DNA of 64,000 nucleotides from Planctomycetales bacterium (lineage in GTDB: Bacteria; Planctomycetota; Phycisphaerae; SM23-33): contig JAUWNJ010000014.1 in NCBI GenBank assembly GCA_030612725.1, positions 1 to 64,000 on the forward strand, in the 5' to 3' direction. This document shows positions 18,912 to 25,641 of the stretch, in pieces. The position numbers were made by a program, and so were the translations under genes. The notes beneath the pieces were generated by a model. That model did not search any database. It was not told the origin of the DNA and saw only the letters and a list, made by a program, of their open reading frames with translations. Every line of letters begins with the position of its first letter. Within the stretch, counting starts at the first letter, position 1.

Positions 18912-19643
18912 GTGCTCGGACCCGGAGGTGGTTTTTTCCGAAGCATTCAGGCCCAACCGTATTTCGCGTGGGATGAGAAAATCTACGCGGCAATCATCCT
19001 TACAGCGATGGGGCTGGCGGCGGTGGTAGCGATAACGAGTAATCAGCCGTCAGCAGTCAGCGAGGAACCTTCCAGCCGGTCTGAGCAGCCGGCACAACGT
19101 GGCCGAGGCGGGGGTTCTACTCCTTACCCCGCCCCGGCTTCTTTTTCTCAATCCGCAATTGAAAAAATCGCACCGGGGCCGGGAACCGGCGAAGTCTCCC
19201 CCCGCTTCGCCCGGCGGCGCCAGTCGCCCCCGGCCATCCGTACCGATTTTCAATTTTCAATTTTCAATTGCCCATTGCTGAAGGAACAAAACTTCTTCGC
19301 CGCGATCCGAACCGAAGAATCCTACGACGGGAAAGTAACCATCGGCGACGGCGGTTTATCACGCGGGGATTACCACATCACACGGGCGTTCTGGACTGAC
19401 GGCTGCGAACAAGGCAACGTGGATTGGGACTATGACACGCTCGTCTGGTCACGCCCGCACTGCGAACAAATCATGTTGTGGTACTTCCAGAGGTATTGCC
19501 CGGACGCGATGAAACGGTGCGATCTGAAAACACTCGCACGAATCCACAACGGCGGGCCGAGAGGACACCGCAAGGCCGCGACGCTGGAATACTGGCGACG
19601 AATTCAGAAACACATGGCCAAGGGGGAACCAGTCAACCAATGA
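18912..19643 (+). CDS. i-type lysozyme with N-terminal membrane anchor
   Basis: The protein (243 residues from a GTG at 18912) has a hydrophobic segment (KIYAAIILTAMGLAAVVAI, about 25-43), then a long Pro/Ser/Arg linker, then a domain like invertebrate-type (destabilase) lysozyme. Key matches are TEESYDGK (catalytic Glu), IGDGGLSRGDYHITRAFWTDG (catalytic Asp and active-site strand) and ARIHNGGPRGHRKAATLEYW. The linker overlaps repeat-derived DNA (AATCAGCCGTCAGCAGTCAGC at 19041). I-type lysozymes split the muramic acid-GlcNAc bond. With the membrane segment it could be a signal-anchor-release endolysin. The start is uncertain; an ATG near 19008 would remove most of the anchor. Confidence 0.7.
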   Translation: MLGPGGGFFRSIQAQPYFAWDEKIYAAIILTAMGLAAVVAITSNQPSAVSEEPSSRSEQPAQRGRGGGSTPYPAPASFSQSAIEKIAPGPGTGEVSPRFARRRQSPPAIRTDFQFSIFNCPLLKEQNFFAAIRTEESYDGKVTIGDGGLSRGDYHITRAFWTDGCEQGNVDWDYDTLVWSRPHCEQIMLWYFQRYCPDAMKRCDLKTLARIHNGGPRGHRKAATLEYWRRIQKHMAKGEPVNQ

Positions 19644-20143
19644 ACCAGTCAACCGATCAACCAATGAGCCAGGTAGCGATGGAAATCGGGTACGACCCAG
19701 ACTGCGGGATCGCAATAAAAGATGTGCCGGACAGATTGCCGAGAAGGAACGGCAAGAAAGTCAACTTCTCAACTGTCTGGCGATGGGCCACGAAGGGTTA
19801 TTCGCCGAAAAATGTAAGGATTTTTCTGGAGACCACGCTGATCGGGCGGAGTCGCTATACCAGCCGCCAGGCGCTGCGAAGATTCAACAGGCGACGAAAC
19901 GCACTCGACCAGACCAGACCGATCATCGCGGCGAATCTCCGGCGTATCCCGAAAACGAACACGGCAGCGAAACGATACCTCAAAAAAGAAGGTTTCCCAA
20001 CATCGGGAAACGGGAAACCCCCAGCACTGCTGGGGGATAATAAACAGCATCCCCCGGCATTGCCGGGGGCTTCAAGCCAACAGAAAGGACTCGGACATGG
20101 ACACGGAACGGACACCGGAAGAAATCGGGCAGCAATCGGATAA
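19640..20143 (+). CDS. DUF1580-like protein
   Basis: The protein (167 residues) overlaps the lysozyme stop by ATGA. Residues about 15-85 carry the DUF1580 pattern (IKDVPDRLPRRNGKKVNFSTVWRW, then IGRSRYTSRQALRRF), a MerR/excisionase-like HTH family typical of planctomycetes. The C-terminal 40 residues (PPALLGDNKQHPPALPG...) are read from a repeat (20018-20069) and overlap the next gene, so they are probably an accidental extension. It may be an excisionase or an early regulator. Confidence 0.7.
   Translation: MNQSTDQPMSQVAMEIGYDPDCGIAIKDVPDRLPRRNGKKVNFSTVWRWATKGYSPKNVRIFLETTLIGRSRYTSRQALRRFNRRRNALDQTRPIIAANLRRIPKTNTAAKRYLKKEGFPTSGNGKPPALLGDNKQHPPALPGASSQQKGLGHGHGTDTGRNRAAIG
20018..20069. repeat. 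Double-hairpin repeat, copy 1
   Basis: CCCCCAGCACTGCTGGGGG (20018-20036) is followed after 14 bp by CCCCCGGCATTGCCGGGGG (20051-20069), two strong adjacent hairpins. Close copies are at 21979-22030 and 49324-49374, and a degenerate one at 46353-46372. Each copy lies just upstream of a gene start. Here it falls inside the end of the upstream gene. Confidence 0.85.
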
Positions 20144-20774
20144 GCCGGATGCTACCAATACACACTGGGACGAATGGGAAATCGGATGCCTGCTGAGCCG
20201 GTTTCGGGACGATAGATCACTCGACGAGATAGCCCACATCTTGGGACGCAGCGTCGCGGCCTGCAAAAGGATGTTGACCCGTCTGGTCTCCACCGAGACG
20301 CCCTGTCCCGAACAATACAAATCCACACTCAAAGACATCTGCCGGAAGGCCCAGGATGCGAAGGCCAAACGCCACACCCATCCCCGCGAACACGGGAAAT
20401 GCCGCGAAGAAATCCACCAGCAGTACCTGACACTGGCGAAAAACAACGAAGCGATAAAGGCGATACTCGCCGAGGTCGAAACACTACAGGTTTATTTGCT
20501 GGCCCTGGAAGTGATTGAGGGACATACCACCCTCCGCGAAATCCGAGATTATAACACCGGACGGGTCAACATTTCGGTGCAGAATGTTGTCAATAAAATC
20601 CGTGGGATTCGTCAAGAGCGCGGGGATTTATTCGACAAGTCAATGGCCGACGAGACGGGAAGAACTGTTTCGTGCCCCAATCCGCCAACCGGCGATAAGC
20701 CGACAACAGAAAATCCGCAATCAGCCGACGAGCCACCACCGGCGCCCGATAACGTGGAGAGATCGAAAGTATGA
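20097..20774 (+). CDS. SANT/Myb-like phage protein
   Basis: The 225-residue protein has an N-terminal stretch (about 23-65: HWDEWEIGCLLSRFRDDRSL, then IAHILGRSVAACKRML) like a SANT/Myb trihelix that recognises DNA. The middle is helical and charged with a possible zinc cluster absent; the C-terminus is Pro/Thr-rich. GAAAGGA lies before the ATG. The next gene starts in its stop (ATGA at 20771). Function unknown, perhaps transcriptional. Confidence 0.6.
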   Translation: MDTERTPEEIGQQSDKPDATNTHWDEWEIGCLLSRFRDDRSLDEIAHILGRSVAACKRMLTRLVSTETPCPEQYKSTLKDICRKAQDAKAKRHTHPREHGKCREEIHQQYLTLAKNNEAIKAILAEVETLQVYLLALEVIEGHTTLREIRDYNTGRVNISVQNVVNKIRGIRQERGDLFDKSMADETGRTVSCPNPPTGDKPTTENPQSADEPPPAPDNVERSKV

Positions 20775-21037
20775 GCCACCCCCGGACCACATTGCATATC
20801 TCCGACCGCGCCGACGCCGACGCACTGATCCGCGACATTCGCCGGGCCGTCCGCAACTCGGCCCGGACCGGCGGGGGATACGGCGTCTATCGACGCGACG
20901 CCGCCGGCGACTATCCCGTGGCAATCGAAGTGAACATCGTTCCACGTAGTGGTGCTACGCACAGCAATCAGCGATCAGCCAAAACCCAACCAGGAAAGGG
21001 ACTCCCATGGAACAGATTATCGTTGTTCTCATCGTAG
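20771..21037 (+). CDS. Small early protein, unknown
   Basis: The 88-residue protein starts in an ATGA overlap. The first 58 residues (ISDRADADALIRDIRRAVRN) look genuine; the last 30 (SGATHSNQRSAKTQPGKG) are read from a repeat (CAGCGATCAGCC) and overlap the next gene. No family. Confidence 0.45.
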   Translation: MSHPRTTLHISDRADADALIRDIRRAVRNSARTGGGYGVYRRDAAGDYPVAIEVNIVPRSGATHSNQRSAKTQPGKGLPWNRLSLFSS

Positions 21038-21108
21038 CGGTTTGTTTCGGACTGCCGACTTTAGCGGTCTGGCTGAAGGCGGAAAGGAAAAACCAGACAT
21101 GGAAATAA
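21007..21108 (+). CDS. Very short membrane peptide
   Basis: A 33-residue protein: MEQIIVVLIVAVCFGLPTLA followed by VWLKAERKNQTWK. One hydrophobic span and a basic tail. GGAAAGGGA precedes the ATG and it overlaps the next gene by 10 nt, so expression is likely. Such peptides can be antiholins, toxins or anchors. Confidence 0.55.
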   Translation: MEQIIVVLIVAVCFGLPTLAVWLKAERKNQTWK

Positions 21109-21710
21109 TAATCGCAGCAATAGCGTGCTTCGTGATAGCCGCCGTCGGCGCGTGGATTGTGTACCTGATATTCAAGAAAAACGGCCCGACCGTCGGGCCT
21201 TTTAGATTCGTAAGGGCCGTATCAGAACGAAAGGATGCAAACATGGGAAAAGACCAAATCAAAATCAGAGTGGGCCTGCCGGACAAGATCGGCGACGTGA
21301 AGGAGATGGAACTGACCGTCACGCGGGTAGAAACCGCGGATGGCAAACTGCTGGCAGCGGAAGCATTCAGAACCAAGGAAAAAGAAGTAGAGTTCTGGGC
21401 CGTCCGAGACACCGGCGTAACCCTGTCCTGCGTGGCAATCGACGACGTCGGCAACAGGTCAGAAGAACTAGCCGTCTTCACCTTTACGGTCGAAGACACG
21501 ATTTCGCTCAAGACGCCGACAGGTGGTTTCACCATCGAAGCAATCGACGAAAGACCGGGCGTCGAGGCCCCGGCTCCGTCAGAAGACGACAAAGCCGAGA
21601 CGGAAACCGACCCCGCCGACAAAGGCGACCCGGCTCCGTCAACTGAAGACTCCGCCGAGGCAAGCGAGGCGGACCCGGCAAAGACGCCTGAAACGCCGAC
21701 AGGCGATTAG
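21099..21710 (+). CDS. Membrane-anchored acidic protein
   Basis: The 203-residue protein has one N-terminal span (MEIIIAAIACFVIAAVGAWI), then residues 49-130 with a beta-rich domain (IKIRVGLPDKIGDVKEMELTV, and CVAIDDVGNRSEELA), and an acidic Pro/Asp/Glu tail. AAAGGA lies upstream of the first ATG. A strong hairpin with a T4 run (21183-21203) lies inside the reading frame, followed by AAAGGATGCAAAC and an internal ATG at 21243. Two products, a 203-residue and a 155-residue one, are possible. Function unknown. Confidence 0.6.
   Translation: MEIIIAAIACFVIAAVGAWIVYLIFKKNGPTVGPFRFVRAVSERKDANMGKDQIKIRVGLPDKIGDVKEMELTVTRVETADGKLLAAEAFRTKEKEVEFWAVRDTGVTLSCVAIDDVGNRSEELAVFTFTVEDTISLKTPTGGFTIEAIDERPGVEAPAPSEDDKAETETDPADKGDPAPSTEDSAEASEADPAKTPETPTGD
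21183..21203 (+). terminator. Terminator-like hairpin inside a gene
   Basis: GGCCCGAC and TCGGGCC pair around a 2-nt loop, followed by TTTT. It is in the coding sequence between a membrane span and a second possible start. It could attenuate, or be an intrinsic terminator that the phage overrides. Confidence 0.5.
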
Positions 21711-21809
21711 CGAAAACCCTCTCGGGGCTGGCGTGTCCGTGCGATAAGCCGCGTCGGGTACGAGTTCCCAAGGGACCGTGAAAATCCCGACCACGCCAGC
21801 CCCAATTAT

Positions 21810-21882
21810 CGCGGGGTAGAGCAGTGGTATGCTCGCCGGGCTCATTACCCGGAGGTCGCAGGTTCGAACCCTGCCCCCGCTA
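21810..21882 (+). tRNA. tRNA-fMet (CAT), initiator-type
   Basis: The 73-nt cloverleaf folds fully: CGCGGGG/CCCCGCT acceptor, GAGC/GCTC D-stem, CCGGG/CCCGG anticodon stem with loop CTCATTA, GCAGG/CCTGC T-stem with TTCGAAC. Anticodon is CAT. The 1-72 pair is C-T, unpaired, and the anticodon stem has three consecutive G-C pairs, the two marks of initiator tRNA. CCA is not encoded. It lies inside the prophage between early genes, so it is a phage-borne copy of an initiator tRNA. Confidence 0.88.
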
Positions 21883-21978
21883 ATGGAACGAAGCCGGGCG
21901 GAACCGGCGGGATGAGGCTTGTAGCCTCCGCCCCGATAGTCGCCGACTGGGAAAACGGCTCCGCCTGGCTTCGACAAA

Positions 21979-22030
21979 CCCCCAGCACTGCTGGGGGATA
22001 ATAAACAACATCCCCCGACAATGCCGGGGG
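21979..22030. repeat. Double-hairpin repeat, copy 2
   Basis: CCCCCAGCACTGCTGGGGG (21979-21997) then CCCCCGACAATGCCGGGGG (22012-22030). The first hairpin is identical to that of copy 1. It lies 20 bp upstream of the next gene's ATG. Confidence 0.85.
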
Positions 22031-22050
22031 CTTATATGGAGCGAAGCGAC

Positions 22051-22932
22051 ATGACCGAAACAACGCAAACTACCGACGCCGAAACCGATCACGTTCTCGC
22101 CGAACGATTAAAAATCATCCGACTCAAACAGGCGGGGATCGACGAGGCGTCAAAGATCGTCTATGACCTGAAGGAACGGCTCAAAGAGGCCAAGGATGTG
22201 CGGGAGGGCCGGGTTCTGGACCTGGGCGACTTCATCCGCGACGGCTCGCTGCCGCTGTTTCCCGACCCGGAAAATCCGAAATCCCCACGGGACCAAGGGT
22301 CCGAAATCCGAAATCCGAAATCGGACGAATCCTGGCGGACGATCCACCTGAGCGAATTGACCGATCCGATAATCAAGCCGGCGGTACTGGCGAAACTCGC
22401 CAACGCCGGCATCGAGACTATCGGCGAGATGGCCGACAAGACGGCCTCCGACAAATTCGACCTGACCGACGTTCAGGGTATCGGCGACAAGGCCGCCGAG
22501 GACATCCACGCCGCGCTGGAGGCCTTCTGGGCGCGATGGAAAGACCAACAGGCCCAACGGGCCTACAAGGCGAACATTCGGGACATCCCGGCGTCGGCGA
22601 TCAAACTGCCAAAGGGGAAAACCCTCTTCGATTACTACTGCGCGCCGGAACTGGCCGCCGCCACCGTCGAAAATCCCGCCGAGGTCAGAGCCTTCGAGTA
22701 CGGCAACGTATTTTACACCATAACCGCCAGCGACGGCACCGATAAAAGCGCCAAGACCGCCGAGGCGTACCAACTGGTGCCTGAGGGGGATTACCCAGGC
22801 CTGCCGGCGGACTTCCCGTACCGAAAATGGGAAGGGATGGTCGTTATTGTCAACGACGAACGGCGCGTAATGACCGGCGAGGTGCGGATTGTATTGGAAG
22901 ACAGGGACCAGGGACTTGGGACTAGGGAATAG
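22051..22932 (+). CDS. Helix-hairpin-helix phage protein
   Basis: The 293-residue protein has a coiled-coil N-terminal part, an HhH-like DNA-binding region (residues about 108-160: LAKLANAGIETIGEM...DVQGIGDKAAEDIHAALE) and a C-terminal domain with RKWEGMVVIVNDERRVM. The ATG at 22051 is preceded by GGAG. Two peptides come from repeats: about NPKSPRDQGSEIRNPKSDES in the middle (7-bp CCGAAATC-like units) and DRDQGLGTRE at the end, from GGGACTT units. Function unknown, possibly replication. Confidence 0.6.
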   Translation: MTETTQTTDAETDHVLAERLKIIRLKQAGIDEASKIVYDLKERLKEAKDVREGRVLDLGDFIRDGSLPLFPDPENPKSPRDQGSEIRNPKSDESWRTIHLSELTDPIIKPAVLAKLANAGIETIGEMADKTASDKFDLTDVQGIGDKAAEDIHAALEAFWARWKDQQAQRAYKANIRDIPASAIKLPKGKTLFDYYCAPELAAATVENPAEVRAFEYGNVFYTITASDGTDKSAKTAEAYQLVPEGDYPGLPADFPYRKWEGMVVIVNDERRVMTGEVRIVLEDRDQGLGTRE

Positions 22933-22957
22933 GCAAAAGAAAAAGCCAAGTCCCCGA
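22902..22957. repeat. Heptamer inverted repeat
   Basis: GGGACCAGGGACTTGGGACTAGGG reads into a short GCAAAAGAAAAAGC-type loop, then AAGTCCCC. The upstream arm supplies the last residues and stop of the HhH protein. Confidence 0.75.
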
Positions 22958-22981
22958 AGCGACTGAAAGGAACGCAGCGAC

Positions 22982-23227
22982 ATGATCGCATATCGGGACA
23001 AGATCGACATCGGCGATCTCGCAATCCAGATCAGCCTCGTCGATGAAAACGACGGCGTCCATATTGAGGTCTGGCCGGAATTCGACGCCGAAGATCGGCT
23101 CCCGCCAGGAATGAAAGACACGATCACCGCCTGGTGCGCGACGGAACAGGCACAGAACTGGGCGATGAAACAAGACCCGGCTTCGTCAGAGGACTACGCC
23201 GTGGCAAGCCCCGACGCAAGGGAATGA
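22982..23227 (+). CDS. Small acidic phage protein
   Basis: The 81-residue protein is acidic (IDIGDLAIQISLVDENDGVH) and lies after GAAAGGAACGCAGCGAC. No family recognised. It ends at a CGCAGAGAT repeat arm. Confidence 0.5.
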   Translation: MIAYRDKIDIGDLAIQISLVDENDGVHIEVWPEFDAEDRLPPGMKDTITAWCATEQAQNWAMKQDPASSEDYAVASPDARE

Positions 23228-23262
23228 TTCACCGCAGAGATCGCAGAGAACGCAGAGGCGAA
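23228..23262. repeat. Nonamer repeat, single arm
   Basis: TTCACCGCAGAGATCGCAGAG and AACGCAGAGG follow the end of the previous gene. It is one arm of the family seen inverted at 12890-12996. Confidence 0.8.
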
Positions 23263-23272
23263 AGGATAGAAA

Positions 23273-23482
23273 ATGACGGCTGGAAAACGACTTTACAAAA
23301 AATGCCTGGCGGCTAACCGACTTGGACGATTGATTCACTGCAAATCGAAACCGACCAGCAAAAAAGGGCGATTGAGGCGTTTGCGACAACAAGAACGCGC
23401 ATTAACCCCAGCCCCCACGCTTTGCGTGCTTAGCGCATACCTCGCGGGCAAGGACGGCAAATCGGCGTGGGGGACGACATGA
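23273..23482 (+). CDS. Small basic protein, doubtful
   Basis: A 69-residue, Lys/Arg-rich sequence (KRLYKKCLAANRLGRLIHCK) starts at an ATG after GAAAGGATAGAAA and ends in an ATGA overlap with the next gene. Translational coupling favours it, but the C-terminal half looks like low-quality coding. Confidence 0.4.
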   Translation: MTAGKRLYKKCLAANRLGRLIHCKSKPTSKKGRLRRLRQQERALTPAPTLCVLSAYLAGKDGKSAWGTT

Positions 23483-24423
23483 ACAAGGACAGAATCGACA
23501 AAGGAATGTGGTGGGACAGGGCATGGTCGCTCATCGAGGGTTGCACGCCGGTCTCTGCGGGGTGTGAACATTGCTGGTCGGCTGCGGCTACCAATATGCG
23601 GGCAAAGCAGACGAACCCGAAAATCCGTGCTCGATATGAAGGCCTCACGAATGATGACGGCTGCTTCAACGGTAAAATCAGACTGATGCACGAATCGCTT
23701 GAATTGCCCCTGCATGTCAAGAAACCGACCACGTGGGCGATATGGAACGACTTGTTTCACGAGAATGTGCCGTTTGAGTTCATCGATAAGGTTTTCGCTA
23801 TCGCTGCCATGTGTCCACAGCACACCTTCCAGATTCTCACGAAAAGGCCGGAACGGATGCTGGAGTATCTAACAACGCGGCCAAACCCAAGAGAGGTCGT
23901 AGACAGGCGCGACGCGATTGTAATCACAATGAACAGCCACTATGAGTTGTCGCATCAAAGGTATTGGGTGATAGATACTTGGCCCCTACCCAACGTCTGG
24001 CTCGGTGTTACAGCCGAAAACCAGGCCACAGCCGACGAACGAATCCCGCTACTGCTCCAATGCCCCGCCGCCGTGAGATTCGTGAGCATCGAGCCGATGC
24101 TTGGGCCGGTGGACCTATTTGACTTTGTACACAACGAACCGGCAGACAGTGATTCACCCCCTCCGCTCGATTGGGTAATCGTCGGCGGCGAGACCGGCCC
24201 CGGCGCGAGGCCGATGGACCCTGCTTGGGTACGGGAAATTCGCAACTTATGCCGGGAAAAATGTATAAACGTGCCGTTCTTCTTCAAGCATTGGGGCGAA
24301 TGGGTTTTCAATGATGACTCGTGCGTATTTTCTTTCAGTCGGCTTGGCAAGAAAGTAGCCGGGCGGCTGCTTGACGGGCGCGAATGGAGCGAGATGCCTA
24401 TACAGACAGGGACTGGGGATTAG
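23479..24423 (+). CDS. Phage Gp37/Gp68 family protein (DUF5131)
   Basis: The 314-residue protein belongs to the Gp37/Gp68 family. It has the hallmark N-terminal GMWWDRAWSLIEGCTPVSAG, then CEHCW, whose cysteines may hold a metal centre, and DWVIVGGETGPGARPMDPAW and FFFKHWGEW near the C-terminus. Members occur in many phages; a radical-SAM-like fold is suggested, and the reaction is unknown. ATG at 23479 is favoured over an in-frame GTG at 23467. Its last residues (QTGTGD) are read from a GGGACTG repeat. Confidence 0.85.
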   Translation: MNKDRIDKGMWWDRAWSLIEGCTPVSAGCEHCWSAAATNMRAKQTNPKIRARYEGLTNDDGCFNGKIRLMHESLELPLHVKKPTTWAIWNDLFHENVPFEFIDKVFAIAAMCPQHTFQILTKRPERMLEYLTTRPNPREVVDRRDAIVITMNSHYELSHQRYWVIDTWPLPNVWLGVTAENQATADERIPLLLQCPAAVRFVSIEPMLGPVDLFDFVHNEPADSDSPPPLDWVIVGGETGPGARPMDPAWVREIRNLCREKCINVPFFFKHWGEWVFNDDSCVFSFSRLGKKVAGRLLDGREWSEMPIQTGTGD

Positions 24424-24482
24424 GGACTTGGGAATAGGCAAAAGAAAAAGCCAAATCCCTAGAACCTAGTCCCTAGTCCCTG
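24405..24482. repeat. Heptamer inverted repeat
   Basis: GGGACTGGGGATTAGGGACTTGGG, an A-rich spacer GCAAAAGAAAAAGCC, then AATCCCTAGAACC and TAGTCCCTAGTCCC. The arms pair across the spacer. Confidence 0.8.
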
Positions 24483-24494
24483 AAGCGAAGCGAT

Positions 24495-24713
24495 ATGAAC
24501 CCCGGCAAATCGACAAAACTGGCTAGGATTCAGGTCTCGACCGTAAGCGAGACACCGGAAGAACGGGCGGCCAAGGCCGTGAGAATGGTCTCCTACGCAC
24601 GCGACATCAACAACGGCCGACGCATACGATTCTGGCCGAGAGAGACGAACAAATTACCGCCCACGGCCTTTCGCTCGACCTTGAGGCTCTCGACAGGTGG
24701 GTTTGGAGATTGA
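24495..24713 (+). CDS. Small phage protein, unknown
   Basis: The 72-residue protein begins MNPGKSTKLARIQVSTVSET and contains EERAAKAVRMVSYARDINNG. It follows GAAGCGAAGCGAT at the start, a leader also seen at 22036 and 22963. No family. The next gene begins 10 nt later. Confidence 0.45.
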   Translation: MNPGKSTKLARIQVSTVSETPEERAAKAVRMVSYARDINNGRRIRFWPRETNKLPPTAFRSTLRLSTGGFGD

Positions 24714-24723
24714 ATAGCCACGG

Positions 24724-25641
24724 ATGGCAACGAATACAGACAAACCGATCATCAAAGCGATAGCGCCCTGGTTCGGCGGCAAGCGAAACCTTGCGCCTCG
24801 CATCGTCGCCGAACTCGGCGAGCACCGCTCCTATTGGGAGCCGTTCTGCGGATCGATGGCCGTCCTGCTGGCTAAACCCAAATCGACCTTCGAGACGGCC
24901 AACGACCTGAACGGCAGCCTGATAAACCTCGCCCGCGTGATTCAGGATTCGCACCTCGGCCCGGAACTGTACAGACGTCTGCGACGGACGCTATGTCACG
25001 AAAACCTGTTCCGCCAGGCGGCCGAACAAGTCAAGCGAGGCGAATACGAACCGGACGGGACGATGCCGGACCACCTCCTGTGGGCCTACAACTATTTCGT
25101 CGCGGCGTGGCTCGGCAGAAACGGCGTTACAGGGACGCAATCCTACAATCAGGGTTACTGCGTGCGGTATTCGTCGAAGGGCGGCCACGCGGCCAAGCGG
25201 TGGGCCTCAGCGGTCGATTCTATTCCCGCGTGGCGGCGACGTATGCGCGAGGTAACGATCCTTTGCAAGGACGGCCTGGAACTCATCGGCAAAATCGCCG
25301 ACGAAGCCGGCACGGCGATCTACGTCGATCCGCCGTACCTGACCAAGGGCGCGAAGTACGTCCACGATTTCAAGGACCACGACCATATCGCACTGGCCGG
25401 ACTGCTGGGGCGATTCACGAATGCCCGCGTGGTCGTCAGTTACTACGACGATCCCCGCCTCGATGAACTTTACCCGGCGGACCGCTGGACGAAGGTCAAG
25501 TGCTACCGCCACAAGGCGCTGAGCAACCAGAGCAAACGCGACAAAACGGGGGCTGACGTAGCACCCGAAGTCCTTCTGATCAACGGGCCGAGTTACACAG
25601 ACAAGAAACCAGAACCCGGATTATTCACAGGAAAGAAATAA
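24724..25641 (+). CDS. DNA adenine methyltransferase (D12 class)
   Basis: The 305-residue protein is a D12-class N6-adenine methyltransferase, like Dam. It has the SAM motif (KAIAPWFGGKRNLA, residues 10-23), YWEPFCGSMAVLL, and the catalytic DPPY in IYVDPPYLTKGAKY (about 201). It likely methylates a short palindrome; the target cannot be read from sequence. No restriction enzyme is near, so it probably shields phage DNA from host restriction or acts in regulation. Confidence 0.9.
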   Translation: MATNTDKPIIKAIAPWFGGKRNLAPRIVAELGEHRSYWEPFCGSMAVLLAKPKSTFETANDLNGSLINLARVIQDSHLGPELYRRLRRTLCHENLFRQAAEQVKRGEYEPDGTMPDHLLWAYNYFVAAWLGRNGVTGTQSYNQGYCVRYSSKGGHAAKRWASAVDSIPAWRRRMREVTILCKDGLELIGKIADEAGTAIYVDPPYLTKGAKYVHDFKDHDHIALAGLLGRFTNARVVVSYYDDPRLDELYPADRWTKVKCYRHKALSNQSKRDKTGADVAPEVLLINGPSYTDKKPEPGLFTGKK

